Shown: one piece after another, positions 1-7,869 of the stretch
How positions within the stretch are numbered: position 1 is the stretch's first letter
Layout of the letters: every line of letters begins with the position of its first letter
Assembly (NCBI GenBank): GCA_910588405.1
Contig: CAJUPT010000032.1
Span: 1-36,514 of the forward strand
From: an uncultured Lachnospiraceae bacterium
Lineage (GTDB): Bacteria; Bacillota; Clostridia; Lachnospirales; Lachnospiraceae
DNA: 36,514 nucleotides
Direction of reading: 5' to 3'
Made by a program: the position numbers and the translations under genes
Notes under the pieces: model-generated
What the model was told of the DNA's origin: nothing
The model's input: the letters and a program-made list of their open reading frames with translations, nothing else
The model's database searches: none

Positions 1-86
1 GATCAAGGCGCTGGCAGAGCAGGTGTATGTTGACCCACGGTATCTTTCGGAAATTGAATTGAAGCCTACCATTCCAAGCATCCCTG

Positions 87-185
87 TTATGCTGCGGTTG
101 GTACGGTGATCAGCCGCGCGGTCATGCCTTCCGGTGGATTGTCGATGTATTTTTGCCTGAGCTTCTCTAAAGCTTTATCATTCAT
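87..185 (-). CDS. possible truncated small ORF (32 aa)
   Basis: A short reading frame begins MNDKALEKLRQKYIDNPPEG. That opening resembles small uncharacterised clostridial proteins I recall with the pattern ELEKLRQKYxxNPPEGMT, but the frame ends soon after MTARLI. It may therefore be a gene cut off where foreign DNA joined. It lies next to a transposase remnant, which fits a rearranged junction. The family recollection is from memory and the function is unknown. Confidence 0.25.
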   Translation of the reverse strand: MNDKALEKLRQKYIDNPPEGMTARLITVPTAA

Positions 186-242
186 GAAAGACTTACATCT
201 TGTCTGTTGATGTGTTTAGTATGTAACAGACAGGAGAAAAAA

Positions 243-590
243 TCAAGAGGAACGGCATCCAGCTTTTTGTCTGGCTTTAAGCATTGTCCTTTCATAAAGT
301 GCTTTAAGAGGAATATGTATGTGGCTGCGGTATGGATCAACCAGTATCATTTGATGTCCGCATTCGGCGCATTTCAGGGGGCCATAGCCAAAGGAAGATG
401 ATATGCCGGCCCGCCAGTGGTTAAAGCTTTTAAGGATAGGATGCCAGTTTTTTTGGATGGCGCGGCGTAAGGATTTGTCTTGTTTCCTGTGTCTGGCGTA
501 GAGGACGTAATAATGTATCATCTTGAAATTCCAGTCAGGGATATGCCGGATGAGCAGTGAAATAAAGTCCATGACAGGGACAGTTTCGCG
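243..590 (-). pseudogene. IS91-like transposase, C-terminal remnant
   Basis: The translation RETVPVMDFISLLIRHIPD is followed by FKMIHYYVLYARHRKQ and a zinc-knuckle-like LKCAECGHQMILVD. This matches my recollection of the C-terminal end of IS91-like (Y2 transposase) proteins, where the text is typically ETVxVxDFIxxLIxHIPDxxFKMIRYYGxYA. Only about 110 residues remain. A TAA stop lies at 591-593 in the same frame, and no N-terminal zinc-binding or tyrosine catalytic region is visible upstream. No terminal repeats could be recognised. It is a decayed, non-functional fragment and marks past insertion at this edge. Confidence 0.7.
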
Positions 591-756
591 TTACTTCCTT
601 ATGGGATGCCGCCTAAAGCCGGTCCTCTTTTTATCTATGCCGTCCGTGTGTCAAACGCTTCGATTATGCAGTGGAAATCAATGCGGATATCTGTTAAAAT
701 GAAAATACCTAAAATGAAACGATATCAGCCGGCATTATGTCAGAAAAGAGGAGAAT

Positions 757-2205
757 ATGAAGCTAAGCATGTGGATGATCGCCAACCGCCTGAGTGCGCT
801 GGACCCTGAAGTACATATCAGGGATTCGGCGCCTATTATTTTGCGCAGCGCCCGCAGGGCCTACGCGACTAACTGTGTTCATGTGTTTCAGGTGGGGAAG
901 GATGCGATTTGTAATGGAGAGGGCGACTATGTACGCTTAAAGGATATGAGCGCCAGCCAGGCTTTCGAGATTATCCAGTGTGTGTTTGATTTTTATGACG
1001 ACTGGAATACGGATATTATGGAGGCCCTTGGCCGGATGGATTATCAGCAGGCCATTGATGAGAGCTGGCATATTTTTCATAATCCGGTGCTGCTTCTGGA
1101 CGCCAACTGTAAAGCGCTTGCCATGAGCGCCCAGTATGGCGAGGAGGAGGTAGACGAGGAGTGGAAGCATCTTTCGGAATATGGTTATCTTTCCGCCGGC
1201 AGCTTCCGGTATCTGCATGAGGCCGGCATGGGAAAGGAGGGCGGCAGGCCGGAGGCGGTCAGGGTGCTTCGGGGCGAGGGCGGAAGCGTATCCGTGGGAT
1301 GGATGAGCGGCAGGCTACTGGAAAACGGCATGCTGCTTGGCCGTCTGAACGTCCTGGAGCTGGAACGGAAATACAATATGGGGGATGTCCAGCTCTTACA
1401 GTATCTGGTCTCCCTGTTTACACCCTCATTAAGCCGGAGAAATGAAAAGGACGAGCAGTTTTCCAGCAAAAATGTGTTCTGGGAAATGATCTGTAAAAAC
1501 TGGGTCGCGAAAGAAGCGGTTGACAGGCAGCTGGCTTATATGAGCTGGGAGAGGGAGGATTCTTTCCGTATTTTCATATTGCAGACCTGGGAGGGTATGG
1601 GAGGAGAGACGAACCTGGTTTTCCTGGCGAATCTGATTTCTGCTTATATTCCCCGGGCATCGCTGATCAGGACAGGTGATAAAATCGTGGTGATCGTCAA
1701 TGAAAATCAGCTCAGGGAGAATCAGGTGAAGCTTTTGCTGGAAGATATCCTGAAGCAGAAAAATCTTTGGGCGGGCGTCAGTCTTGCCGTGCGGGGTATC
1801 AGAAAGCTTTATGCGTTATATCGGCAGGCGGAGGCGGCGCTTAAGCTTGGCGCGGCGAAACGCTCGGAGGAGAACTATTTTCGTTTTTATGACTGCGCTA
1901 TGGACTTTATTGTGGAAAACAGCGAACCGGAGGAGCTGGTCTGCGCCTGTCAGCCGGATGTATTACGATTGTGGGAGGAGGAGGGAGAGGCCGACGGCCA
2001 GATTCGAATCTTAAAGAGCTATCTGGCAAATGAGCGTTCTCTGGTCAAGACTGCTGCCGCTCTGTTTGTCCACCGGAATACGCTGGTGTACCGGGTGAAA
2101 AAGCTTCTGGATGCTCTGGAATACGACATGGAGGAGGATTATACCAGAGATTATATGAAGCTGTCTATCCGGATTCTTGAATTGTATCGGGGAAGAGGAA
2201 AGTGA
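757..2205 (+). CDS. PucR/CdaR-family transcriptional regulator
   Basis: This 482-residue cytosolic protein ends in a helix-turn-helix of the PucR C-terminal type. It reads RSLVKTAAALFVHRNTLVYR, then VKKLLDALEYD and a tail rich in Arg, Tyr and Leu (about residues 425-478). The rest is a long sensor region of the kind seen in PucR-like activators of catabolic genes. No membrane segment is seen. The start is ATG at 757 because AGAGGAG sits just upstream. The gene is in the same direction as a corrinoid methyl-transfer pair 400 bases downstream, so local control of that pair is a reasonable inference. The ligand is unknown. A perfect 27-nt palindrome in the gap is a candidate operator. Confidence 0.85.
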   Translation: MKLSMWMIANRLSALDPEVHIRDSAPIILRSARRAYATNCVHVFQVGKDAICNGEGDYVRLKDMSASQAFEIIQCVFDFYDDWNTDIMEALGRMDYQQAIDESWHIFHNPVLLLDANCKALAMSAQYGEEEVDEEWKHLSEYGYLSAGSFRYLHEAGMGKEGGRPEAVRVLRGEGGSVSVGWMSGRLLENGMLLGRLNVLELERKYNMGDVQLLQYLVSLFTPSLSRRNEKDEQFSSKNVFWEMICKNWVAKEAVDRQLAYMSWEREDSFRIFILQTWEGMGGETNLVFLANLISAYIPRASLIRTGDKIVVIVNENQLRENQVKLLLEDILKQKNLWAGVSLAVRGIRKLYALYRQAEAALKLGAAKRSEENYFRFYDCAMDFIVENSEPEELVCACQPDVLRLWEEEGEADGQIRILKSYLANERSLVKTAAALFVHRNTLVYRVKKLLDALEYDMEEDYTRDYMKLSIRILELYRGRGK

Positions 2206-2302
2206 AATGTTATCCATAAACGTTTTACAAAATACGAAAAACGCAGGTAATTAAATGGCTTAAAACCATAGATACTAGTGTATTCCATCTGGCTATACCT
2301 GT

Positions 2303-2329
2303 ATCTTTTGTAGGAATCCTACAAAAGAT
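2303..2329. promoter_or_regulatory. perfect 27-nt palindrome, candidate operator
   Basis: The half-site ATCTTTTGTAGGA is followed by one central A and then its exact inverted copy, giving 13 perfect pairs. No T-run follows on either side, so it does not look like a terminator. It lies in the 403-base AT-rich gap (2206-2608) between the regulator gene and the methyltransferase gene, about 220 bases upstream of the best promoter. The rest of that gap holds the promoter listed at 2550 and nothing else I can name. Confidence 0.55.
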
Positions 2330-2549
2330 GGCGATAGAAGGGGCAGTGAAAAAATTAACAATCCCTCTGTTTTGGGAAAAGCTGTTTTTGGCTATTTTGT
2401 AATAGAAAAGAAACGATATTAGCGAAAATAAAGAAAAAACGGCAATCGGAAGCATGTATTTTTGTTCTTTTTCTAGTACAATTAAAAATTCGGCATATTA
2501 ACTGAAAATTCTGGAAATTAAATTTTGGTTGATTCATACAAATAAAGTA

Positions 2550-2578
2550 TTGACAAGTCGAAAAAAGTATTATAAGAT
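2550..2578 (+). promoter_or_regulatory. SigA-type promoter of the methyl-transfer genes
   Basis: TTGACA at 2550-2555 is followed after 17 bases by TAAGAT (2573-2578). An overlapping TATAAG at 2571 is a closer -10 match with a shorter 15-base spacer. A strong GAGGAGG ribosome site follows at about 2593 and the ATG is at 2609. Confidence 0.6.
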
Positions 2579-2608
2579 AGGTGCATAGATTGAGGAGGTA
2601 AGTTAACC

Positions 2609-3421
2609 ATGATTATTATCGGTGAAAAAATTAATGGTTCCATTCCTTCCGTAGCGAAAGCCATCGCAGAGAAGAACGCTGACTGGATTCGCGACCTGGC
2701 AAGGAAACAGACAGAGGCAGGCGCAACATTTATTGATGTGTGCGCATCTGTGGAAGATGATATCGAAGTTGAGACGATGAAGTGGCTGATCGACCTGGTA
2801 CAGGAAGTTACCGATCTGCCCATCGCAGTGGACAGCCCCAACCCCCATACCTGCGTAGCCTGCATGCAGTACTGCAACAAGCCGGGTATGATCAACTCCG
2901 TATCCATGGAAGGCGACAAGATCGAAACCGTATTCCCGATTCTTGCGAAGCCTGAGAATGAGAAGTGGGAAGTTGCCGCCCTGTTAAACGGCGACGAGGG
3001 TATCCCGAAGAACGCGGACGACCGTCTGAAGGTTTTCCATCAGATCATGGACAATGCGAAGAAGTACAACATCGACCCCAGCCGTATCCATATTGATCCG
3101 CTGGTAGAGATGCTGTGTACGTCAGAAGACGGAATCGCCATGGTGGAGGAAGTGATGGATACGATCAGAAAAGAGTATCCGACGATCCACATCACGGGCG
3201 CTGTCAGCAATATTTCATTCAACCTGCCCGCACGTAAGCTGATTAATCAGGGCTTCGTGGTTCTGGCTATGAAGTCAGGTCTGGACAGCGCGATTCTGGA
3301 CCCGCTGAACAGAGATATGATGGGTATGATCTATGCGACCGAAGCGCTGCTTGGCATGGATGATTACTGCATGGAATATATCTCCGCATTCCGTGAGGGT
3401 CTGATCGGACCGGTTAAATAA
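2609..3421 (+). CDS. methyltetrahydrofolate-type corrinoid methyltransferase
   Basis: This 270-residue TIM-barrel protein of the pterin-binding (DHPS-like) family begins IIIGEKINGSIPSVAKAI. It contains GATFIDVCAS, the DSPNP segment and the late TGAVSNISFNLPARKLINQG segment. These are typical of AcsE/MtqA-like enzymes that move a methyl group between a corrinoid protein and tetrahydrofolate. It is cytosolic and full length for the family. The partner corrinoid protein is encoded next (222-base gap). No substrate-specific methyltransferase of the MttB, MtaB or Mtb type is in the window. The pair may therefore serve an enzyme encoded elsewhere, feeding methyl groups to the folate pool. The start follows GAGGAGGTAAG. 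The substrate cannot be read from the sequence. Confidence 0.88.
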   Translation: MIIIGEKINGSIPSVAKAIAEKNADWIRDLARKQTEAGATFIDVCASVEDDIEVETMKWLIDLVQEVTDLPIAVDSPNPHTCVACMQYCNKPGMINSVSMEGDKIETVFPILAKPENEKWEVAALLNGDEGIPKNADDRLKVFHQIMDNAKKYNIDPSRIHIDPLVEMLCTSEDGIAMVEEVMDTIRKEYPTIHITGAVSNISFNLPARKLINQGFVVLAMKSGLDSAILDPLNRDMMGMIYATEALLGMDDYCMEYISAFREGLIGPVK

Positions 3422-3604
3422 TTGAAAGGGTTTCGATACATAATTTGTTCGAGTATTCTAAGCCATTCATATATGGAACGGTTTCTGAACCGGATATCGT
3501 ATGTAATGACGCGTATCAAGTATGAAATATGACCGTGAGGTTCATATAGAGGGCTGGCCGGATGAGGAACGGACAGTCTGAGGAAAAGAGAAAAGGGTTA
3601 AAAC

Positions 3605-3620
3605 GTGCCGGATACGGCAC
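3605..3620 (+). promoter_or_regulatory. small perfect hairpin before corrinoid gene
   Basis: GTGCCG, a GATA loop and CGGCAC form a perfect 6-bp stem that ends nine bases before the AAGGAGG ribosome site of the corrinoid gene. With no T-run it is not a terminator. It may protect a processed 5' end of a strongly expressed message (inference). Confidence 0.4.
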
Positions 3621-3644
3621 CAGAAAAGAAGGAGGATTTTTATC

Positions 3645-4280
3645 ATGTCCAAAGTACAGGAAATCGCTGCAGCAGTAGAGGCCGGAAAAGCTAAAGTTAT
3701 CGGTGGTCTGGTAGAAGAAGCTATCAAAGAGGGTTGCGATCCGTTAGAGATCTTAAACGTTGGTATGATCGACGCTATGGGCGTTGTAGGAGAGAAGTTC
3801 AGAAACAACGAGATCTTCGTTCCCGAGATGCTGGTTGCTGCACGTGCGATGAAGAAGGGTGTTGAGGTTCTGAAACCCCATCTGGCTGGCGACAACAGCG
3901 CTACCGTTGGCAAGTACATCATCGGCACCGTAGCTGGTGACCTTCATGATATCGGCAAGAACCTGGTTGCTATGATGATCGAGAGCGCAGGCTTCGAAGT
4001 AATCGATCTGGGCGTTGACGTTCCCGCTGAGAAGTTCGTAGAGGCGATCAAGGCTAATCCTGACTGCAAGGTTGTTGGTCTGTCCGCTCTGCTGACGACG
4101 ACGATGCCCGCTATGAAGGATACTGTTGCAGCTATCATCGACGCTGGTCTGAAGGCTCAGGTTAAGATCATGGTTGGCGGAGCTCCTATTACCCAGGAAT
4201 TCGCTGATGAAATCGGCGCTGACGCTTACACCGCTGACGCTGCAAGTGCTGCTCAGAAGGCAAAAGAGCTGGTTGCTTAA
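3645..4280 (+). CDS. B12-binding corrinoid methyl-carrier protein
   Basis: This 211-residue two-domain protein resembles the MtbC/MttC/MtqC group. The N-terminal helical cap (about residues 1-85) contains the EKFRNNEIFVPEML segment. The C-terminal Rossmann domain carries the base-off cobalamin motif GDLHDIGKN, with His101 as the expected cobalt ligand. Later come the GLSALLTTTMPAM segment and the VGGAPI loop that cradles the nucleotide tail. It carries methyl groups between a substrate methyltransferase and the preceding tetrahydrofolate-type methyltransferase. Codon use is clearly richer in GCT, GTT and CTG than in most neighbours, as in strongly expressed genes. AAGGAGG precedes the ATG with good spacing, and a terminator follows the stop. 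Confidence 0.93.
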   Translation: MSKVQEIAAAVEAGKAKVIGGLVEEAIKEGCDPLEILNVGMIDAMGVVGEKFRNNEIFVPEMLVAARAMKKGVEVLKPHLAGDNSATVGKYIIGTVAGDLHDIGKNLVAMMIESAGFEVIDLGVDVPAEKFVEAIKANPDCKVVGLSALLTTTMPAMKDTVAAIIDAGLKAQVKIMVGGAPITQEFADEIGADAYTADAASAAQKAKELVA

Positions 4281-4303
4281 TAAAAACCGAATCATCTATA
4301 GAG

Positions 4304-4330
4304 AGGCGTTCCGAAAGGAGCGCCTTTTTA
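4304..4330 (+). terminator. intrinsic terminator after corrinoid gene
   Basis: AGGCGTTCC, a GAAA loop and GGAGCGCCT (one G-T pair) form a 9-bp stem followed by TTTTTA. It ends the methyltransferase/corrinoid transcript. Confidence 0.88.
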
Positions 4331-4360
4331 TGTGTATATGATACACAGGCCATTTTTTGC

Positions 4361-4389
4361 TGGATTATTCCGCAGAGATGGGGTATAAT
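4361..4389 (+). promoter_or_regulatory. candidate promoter of COG2426 gene
   Basis: A perfect TATAAT lies at 4384-4389. The matching -35 at 17 bases (TGGATT) is weak. It is placed between the upstream terminator and the next gene, which supports it. Confidence 0.45.
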
Positions 4390-4496
4390 GAATCGGCAGC
4401 TCATAGACTATGTTATATGGCAGACGGCGAATTTTCCGGCTGACTGCCAAAACATCTTTTACGCCACAAAATGAATAACGAATAAGGAGAATGACT

Positions 4497-4979
4497 GTGC
4501 TGAAAAAATATCTTTGGGTTTTTTTGATCTCTATGGTGCCTCTAGTAGAGCTGAGAGGGGCGATTCCCGTCTCGCAGGTGATGGGGCTGCCTCTGACGAC
4601 CTCTTACATCGTATCCATTGTGGGGAATATGCTTCCGGTTCCGATTATCTATCTGTTTGCCAGAAAGGTGCTGGAATGGGGGTGCGATAAACCGCTGATC
4701 GGCGGCTTTTTCAGCTGGTGTCTGGAAAAGGGAAAAAAAGGAGGGAAAAAGCTTCAGGAGAAAGCGGGGCGAGGACTATTTGTGGCACTGCTTTTATTTG
4801 TAGGCATTCCCCTGCCCGGCACAGGGGCATGGACGGGGACGCTGGCCGCCAGCCTTTTGGATATGGATTTTAAATCCAGTATTATAGCCGTGATGGGCGG
4901 TGTTCTTTTGGCGGGCGTCATTATGGGAGCGGCCAGCGCAGGTCTTCTCGGCGCGCTGGGGGCTGTTTTCGCATCATAG
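4497..4979 (+). CDS. small multidrug-export-like membrane protein (COG2426)
   Basis: This protein of about 160 residues is hydrophobic, with roughly four membrane spans. The segments VFLISMVPLVELRGAIP near the N-terminus and GIPLPGTGAWTGTLAASLLD in the middle are hallmarks of the COG2426 'small multidrug export' family. The name is historical and a transport role is not established. I prefer the GTG start at 4497, because AAGGAG (4484-4489) is seven bases from it and only one base from the ATG at 4491, which would add two residues. It has its own promoter and is followed by a 140-base gap. Confidence 0.85.
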   Translation: MLKKYLWVFLISMVPLVELRGAIPVSQVMGLPLTTSYIVSIVGNMLPVPIIYLFARKVLEWGCDKPLIGGFFSWCLEKGKKGGKKLQEKAGRGLFVALLLFVGIPLPGTGAWTGTLAASLLDMDFKSSIIAVMGGVLLAGVIMGAASAGLLGALGAVFAS

Positions 4980-5073
4980 GAAAGTCTTTCAGACTTCCCT
5001 GTGATACAGGAAGCCTTCTGAGCAGAATCGCATTGCGTAAAAAAAATGTAAAAAAAGTGTAAATTTTTTTTAA

Positions 5074-5102
5074 ATCACAGATTGGGCAAAGTAGTGTACA
5101 AT
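5074..5102 (+). promoter_or_regulatory. weak candidate promoter of glycan locus
   Basis: TACAAT at 5097-5102 is a good -10. The -35 position (ATCACA) is poor. An A/T-rich tract (about 5038-5075) lies just upstream and could act as an UP element. The leader to the next start codon would be only about 15 bases. Confidence 0.3.
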
Positions 5103-5122
5103 AGATGACAGGCATTGCCTGA

Positions 5123-6532
5123 ATGATTGATAGAAATGATGTGATTGCAGTGTTTTCGTTGCCAAATCAAAATGTACTTGTTTTTCATAGTCTGGAATTT
5201 ATCTTTAGAATACTTCCCATTTGCCTGCTGCTGTGCGCTTTGATGCCTGGGACCGGTTTTTCCGGTATCCTTCTGTTGGGCAGCCTGCTGTTATACTGGA
5301 TGGCGGAGCCTTCTTTGATCTGGCTGCTGTTAGCGGTTTTGTTCGTGAATTACATGCTGGCCTGGTGGATCGGCTGCTGTGAGAGAAAGGGCTTGCGCCG
5401 TTTTTTTCTTGCATTGTCCGTGTTATGCGATTTTGGGCTGTTATTTGGTTTTAAATGCGCGGCGTTTCCTTTTTGGAAGGAAAATGGAGCGATGCCTCTG
5501 GGAATCAGCTTTTATATTTTTCGGGCGGTTTCCTATGTGGCAGATGTATATACTGGTCAGTCTAGCCCGGAGCTGTCGCCTTTTAAGCTGGCAGTTTATC
5601 TGTATATGTTTCCTGTGATGGCCTCCGGTCCGATTACCCGTTATGGGCAGATCAGCGTTCAGCTGGAAAAGAACATGTCTCTGTCAAATCTGGAAAAAGG
5701 ACTTCGGCTTTTTATTACAGGTTTGGCCTCGAAGGTGCTGATTGCGGATCGGATCGGAATCTTATGGCATGAGATTCAGGTGATCGGTTTTGAGAGCATT
5801 TCCACGCCGCTGGCCTGGATGGGCGCTTTTGCCTATACACTGATGCTTTACTTTGACTTCAGCGGCTATTCGCTGATGGCTGTGGGTGTGGGAAGGATGC
5901 TGGGGCTTACGCTGCCGGAAAATTTTCATTATCCATATGCGGCCCGCTCTTTTACCCAGTTTTGGCGGAGGTGGCATATTACGCTTGGCGCCTGGTTCAG
6001 AGATTATGTATACATTCCTTTAGGCGGCAGCCGCAAAGGAAGGGCACGGACCTGTCTGAATCTGCTGGCGGTCTGGCTTTTTACCGGCATCTGGCATGGA
6101 AATGGATGGAATTACCTGCTGTGGGGATTATTGCTCTGGCTGCTTTTAACGGCGGAAAAGCTTTTTTTGAGCCGCTGGCTGGAGAAACATAGGATCTTGT
6201 CCCGGCTCTATATGCTGATTCTGGTTCCCGTGACCTGGATTGTATTTGCTATTACAGATTTAAAGGAGCTGGCGGTTTATTTTACCAGACTGTTTCCGAT
6301 ATTTGGCGTGGCGCAGGGGACCGTGAATGGCGGGGATTACATAAAATACGGGAAAATGTTCTGGCTGCTGTTTCTGTTCGGTTGGCTTTTTTCTCAGCCA
6401 TGGATGGAGCGCTGGTATCAAAGGACGAAGCAAAATCTGCTGTGGTCTGTCTCGCTGCTTGTGGTGTTCTGGATATGCATTTACTATCTGGTAAATACAG
6501 CTAGCAATCCGTTTTTGTATTTTTCCTTTTAG
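5123..6532 (+). CDS. MBOAT-family O-acyltransferase (AlgI-like)
   Basis: This polytopic protein of up to 469 residues begins its family core with VFHSLEFIFRILPICLLL. It carries both conserved histidine regions: FTQFWRRWHITLGAWFRDYV followed by PLGGSRKG, and FTGIWHGNGWNYLLWG. These define AlgI/DltB/PatA-like enzymes that pass acyl groups across the membrane to an extracytoplasmic acceptor. The following gene encodes a secreted SGNH protein, the usual partner that completes O-acylation (AlgI/AlgJ, DltB/DltD, PatA/PatB pattern). No clear ribosome site precedes ATG 5123. In-frame GTG (5141, 5150) and TTG (5159) codons lie closer to the usual family start, so the first 12-18 residues are doubtful. 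The acceptor is presumably the glycan built by the downstream genes (inference). Confidence 0.92.
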   Translation: MIDRNDVIAVFSLPNQNVLVFHSLEFIFRILPICLLLCALMPGTGFSGILLLGSLLLYWMAEPSLIWLLLAVLFVNYMLAWWIGCCERKGLRRFFLALSVLCDFGLLFGFKCAAFPFWKENGAMPLGISFYIFRAVSYVADVYTGQSSPELSPFKLAVYLYMFPVMASGPITRYGQISVQLEKNMSLSNLEKGLRLFITGLASKVLIADRIGILWHEIQVIGFESISTPLAWMGAFAYTLMLYFDFSGYSLMAVGVGRMLGLTLPENFHYPYAARSFTQFWRRWHITLGAWFRDYVYIPLGGSRKGRARTCLNLLAVWLFTGIWHGNGWNYLLWGLLLWLLLTAEKLFLSRWLEKHRILSRLYMLILVPVTWIVFAITDLKELAVYFTRLFPIFGVAQGTVNGGDYIKYGKMFWLLFLFGWLFSQPWMERWYQRTKQNLLWSVSLLVVFWICIYYLVNTASNPFLYFSF

Positions 6533-6547
6533 AAGGTGTGTTGATAA

Positions 6548-7714
6548 ATGAAAAAGTTATTTCAGAGATGTCCGGTGTTTCTTTTGATTTTGATTACCTT
6601 TGTTCTGTTTGGAGGCATCAGTGTGAGAGGGGAGCAGAGTGTTTACCGGAATATCCCGGCAGCCACAGGCTATGCGCCTGTTTGTGCGCCGATGTTTAAA
6701 GGGATTCATGAGGGGATTTATCCCTGGAGCAGTGTGGATTGCGGTTTAGCAAAAAGGGAGAATGAAAGCGGAGCCGGTCTGTTGAAAGCGGCGGCTGTGA
6801 GCGCCTGCGATGATTGCGACTCTCTGCGTGCGGATATGGTTCTCGATCATGAAAGTCCCGGAGCGGATAGCGTTTCCGGAAATGGAGTAGACGGATTCGG
6901 CAGTGTTTCCGGGAATAGAGTAGACGGATTCGGCAGCGTTTCCGGAAATGGAGTAGGCGGATCTGGCAGCGTTTCTGAGAACAGCGCAGATGGACTCGGC
7001 AATGTTTCCGGGAATGATGGCAAAGAATCAGACAGTCTGTCAGGACCTTCAGAGAATGTTTCGGGCGGACAGAATAATGTTTTGGACAGTGTAACGGAAG
7101 CTCCTGTGTTCCGGAGTGTGGGGGAGGATTATTTTGACGATGCGCTGTTTATAGGGGATTCCCGGACTGTGGGATTGTTTGAATATGGGCGGATCGAGGA
7201 TCGAGCTCAGTTTTATGCACAGACGTCTTTGATGATTTATGAGGTGATGGAGAATCCGAAGGCCATAGTCGAAACAGATGATGAGAGGGGTTCGATCACG
7301 GTAGAGGAGGCGCTGTCCGAACATCAGTTTGGAAAGATCTACATTATGCTGGGGCTGAATGAGATGGGATTTGGCACGCCAGAGTCTTTTGGAAAGGCTT
7401 ATGGGGCGGTGATCAACCGTATCCGCCAGCTGCAGCCGGATGCGGTCATTTACATACAGAGTATTATGCATGTGGCTGATGAAAAGAATCGAACAGACCC
7501 CGTTTATAATAATACGAATATTGATTTGAGAAATCAGCCGCTGAAACAGTTGGCGGATAACCAGAATATATTTTACCTGGATGTGAATGAGGTGCTCTGT
7601 GATGAAACAGGCTGCCTGAACAGCGAATGGACCTTTGACCAGGTTCATCTGAAGGCTGCTTATTACCAGATCTGGAAGGAATTTCTGCTGAATCATGCGA
7701 TTGTCAGGCAGTAA
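6548..7714 (+). CDS. secreted SGNH/GDSL-type hydrolase with repeat linker
   Basis: This 388-residue protein has a signal peptide (Lys-rich start, hydrophobic stretch, likely cut near SVRG-EQ). A long Ser/Gly/Asn linker follows (about residues 100-180), then a C-terminal SGNH domain. The nucleophile motif is FIGDSRTVGL, the block III motif is MLGLNEMG, and the Asp/His block is FDQVHLKAAYY. It probably acts outside the cell as the soluble partner of the MBOAT enzyme 15 bases upstream, moving or removing acyl groups on a surface glycan. The linker contains five 11-residue repeats. ATG 6548 follows a weak GAAGGTG site. Whether it acts as transferase or esterase cannot be told from sequence. Confidence 0.88.
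   Translation: MKKLFQRCPVFLLILITFVLFGGISVRGEQSVYRNIPAATGYAPVCAPMFKGIHEGIYPWSSVDCGLAKRENESGAGLLKAAAVSACDDCDSLRADMVLDHESPGADSVSGNGVDGFGSVSGNRVDGFGSVSGNGVGGSGSVSENSADGLGNVSGNDGKESDSLSGPSENVSGGQNNVLDSVTEAPVFRSVGEDYFDDALFIGDSRTVGLFEYGRIEDRAQFYAQTSLMIYEVMENPKAIVETDDERGSITVEEALSEHQFGKIYIMLGLNEMGFGTPESFGKAYGAVINRIRQLQPDAVIYIQSIMHVADEKNRTDPVYNNTNIDLRNQPLKQLADNQNIFYLDVNEVLCDETGCLNSEWTFDQVHLKAAYYQIWKEFLLNHAIVRQ
6869..7033 (+). repeat. five 33-bp in-frame repeats in SGNH gene
   Basis: Units begin at 6869, 6902, 6935, 6968 and 7001 and encode variants of SVSGNGVDGFG. The first three are nearly identical in DNA and the last two have drifted. As whole codons they would change linker length without breaking the frame. 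Confidence 0.85.
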
Positions 7715-7718
7715 CCGC

Positions 7719-7859
7719 ATGGCTGTCTATACTTTGAAAGTCATAGGCTTTCGGAGTATCTACTGTAATTTGACGGACCAAGATCCGGACGGGCTGCCTG
7801 AGATTTCAAGCCAGGAGCTGATGCTTCTGATCGGAAGGAGGATGGGGCTTTCTGAATAA
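7719..7859 (+). CDS. possible 46-aa small protein, unknown
   Basis: The frame starts MAVYTLKVIGFRSIYCNL and ends RRMGLSE. It fills almost exactly the gap between the SGNH gene and the next gene, starting four bases after the former stop. The ribosome site is weak (AGGCAG). Its 3' end contains a strong AAGGAGG (7835-7841), which could serve a downstream start. No family is recognised, and it may be only an unused frame. Confidence 0.3.
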   Translation: MAVYTLKVIGFRSIYCNLTDQDPDGLPEISSQELMLLIGRRMGLSE

Positions 7860-7869
7860 AAGAGAAGCG

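Noticed and set aside
2..109. Open rightward frame at the left edge ending VMLRLVR and a stop
   Set aside because: It could be the 3' end of a gene cut by the window, but 35 codons without a recognisable family are too little, and it overlaps a more gene-like frame on the other strand.
606..809. 67-codon forward frame before the PucR-type gene
   Set aside because: It has no ribosome site, overlaps the real start of the regulator in another frame and has no recognisable content.
3421..3644. Cobalamin riboswitch sought before the corrinoid gene
   Set aside because: The 222-base gap holds only small hairpins (3605-3620 and a 5-bp one near 3479); no B12-box-like text was seen.
4979..5000. Terminator after the COG2426 gene (GGAAAGTCT with AGACTTCC)
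   Set aside because: The stem has a bulge, overlaps another possible pairing and lacks a T-run.
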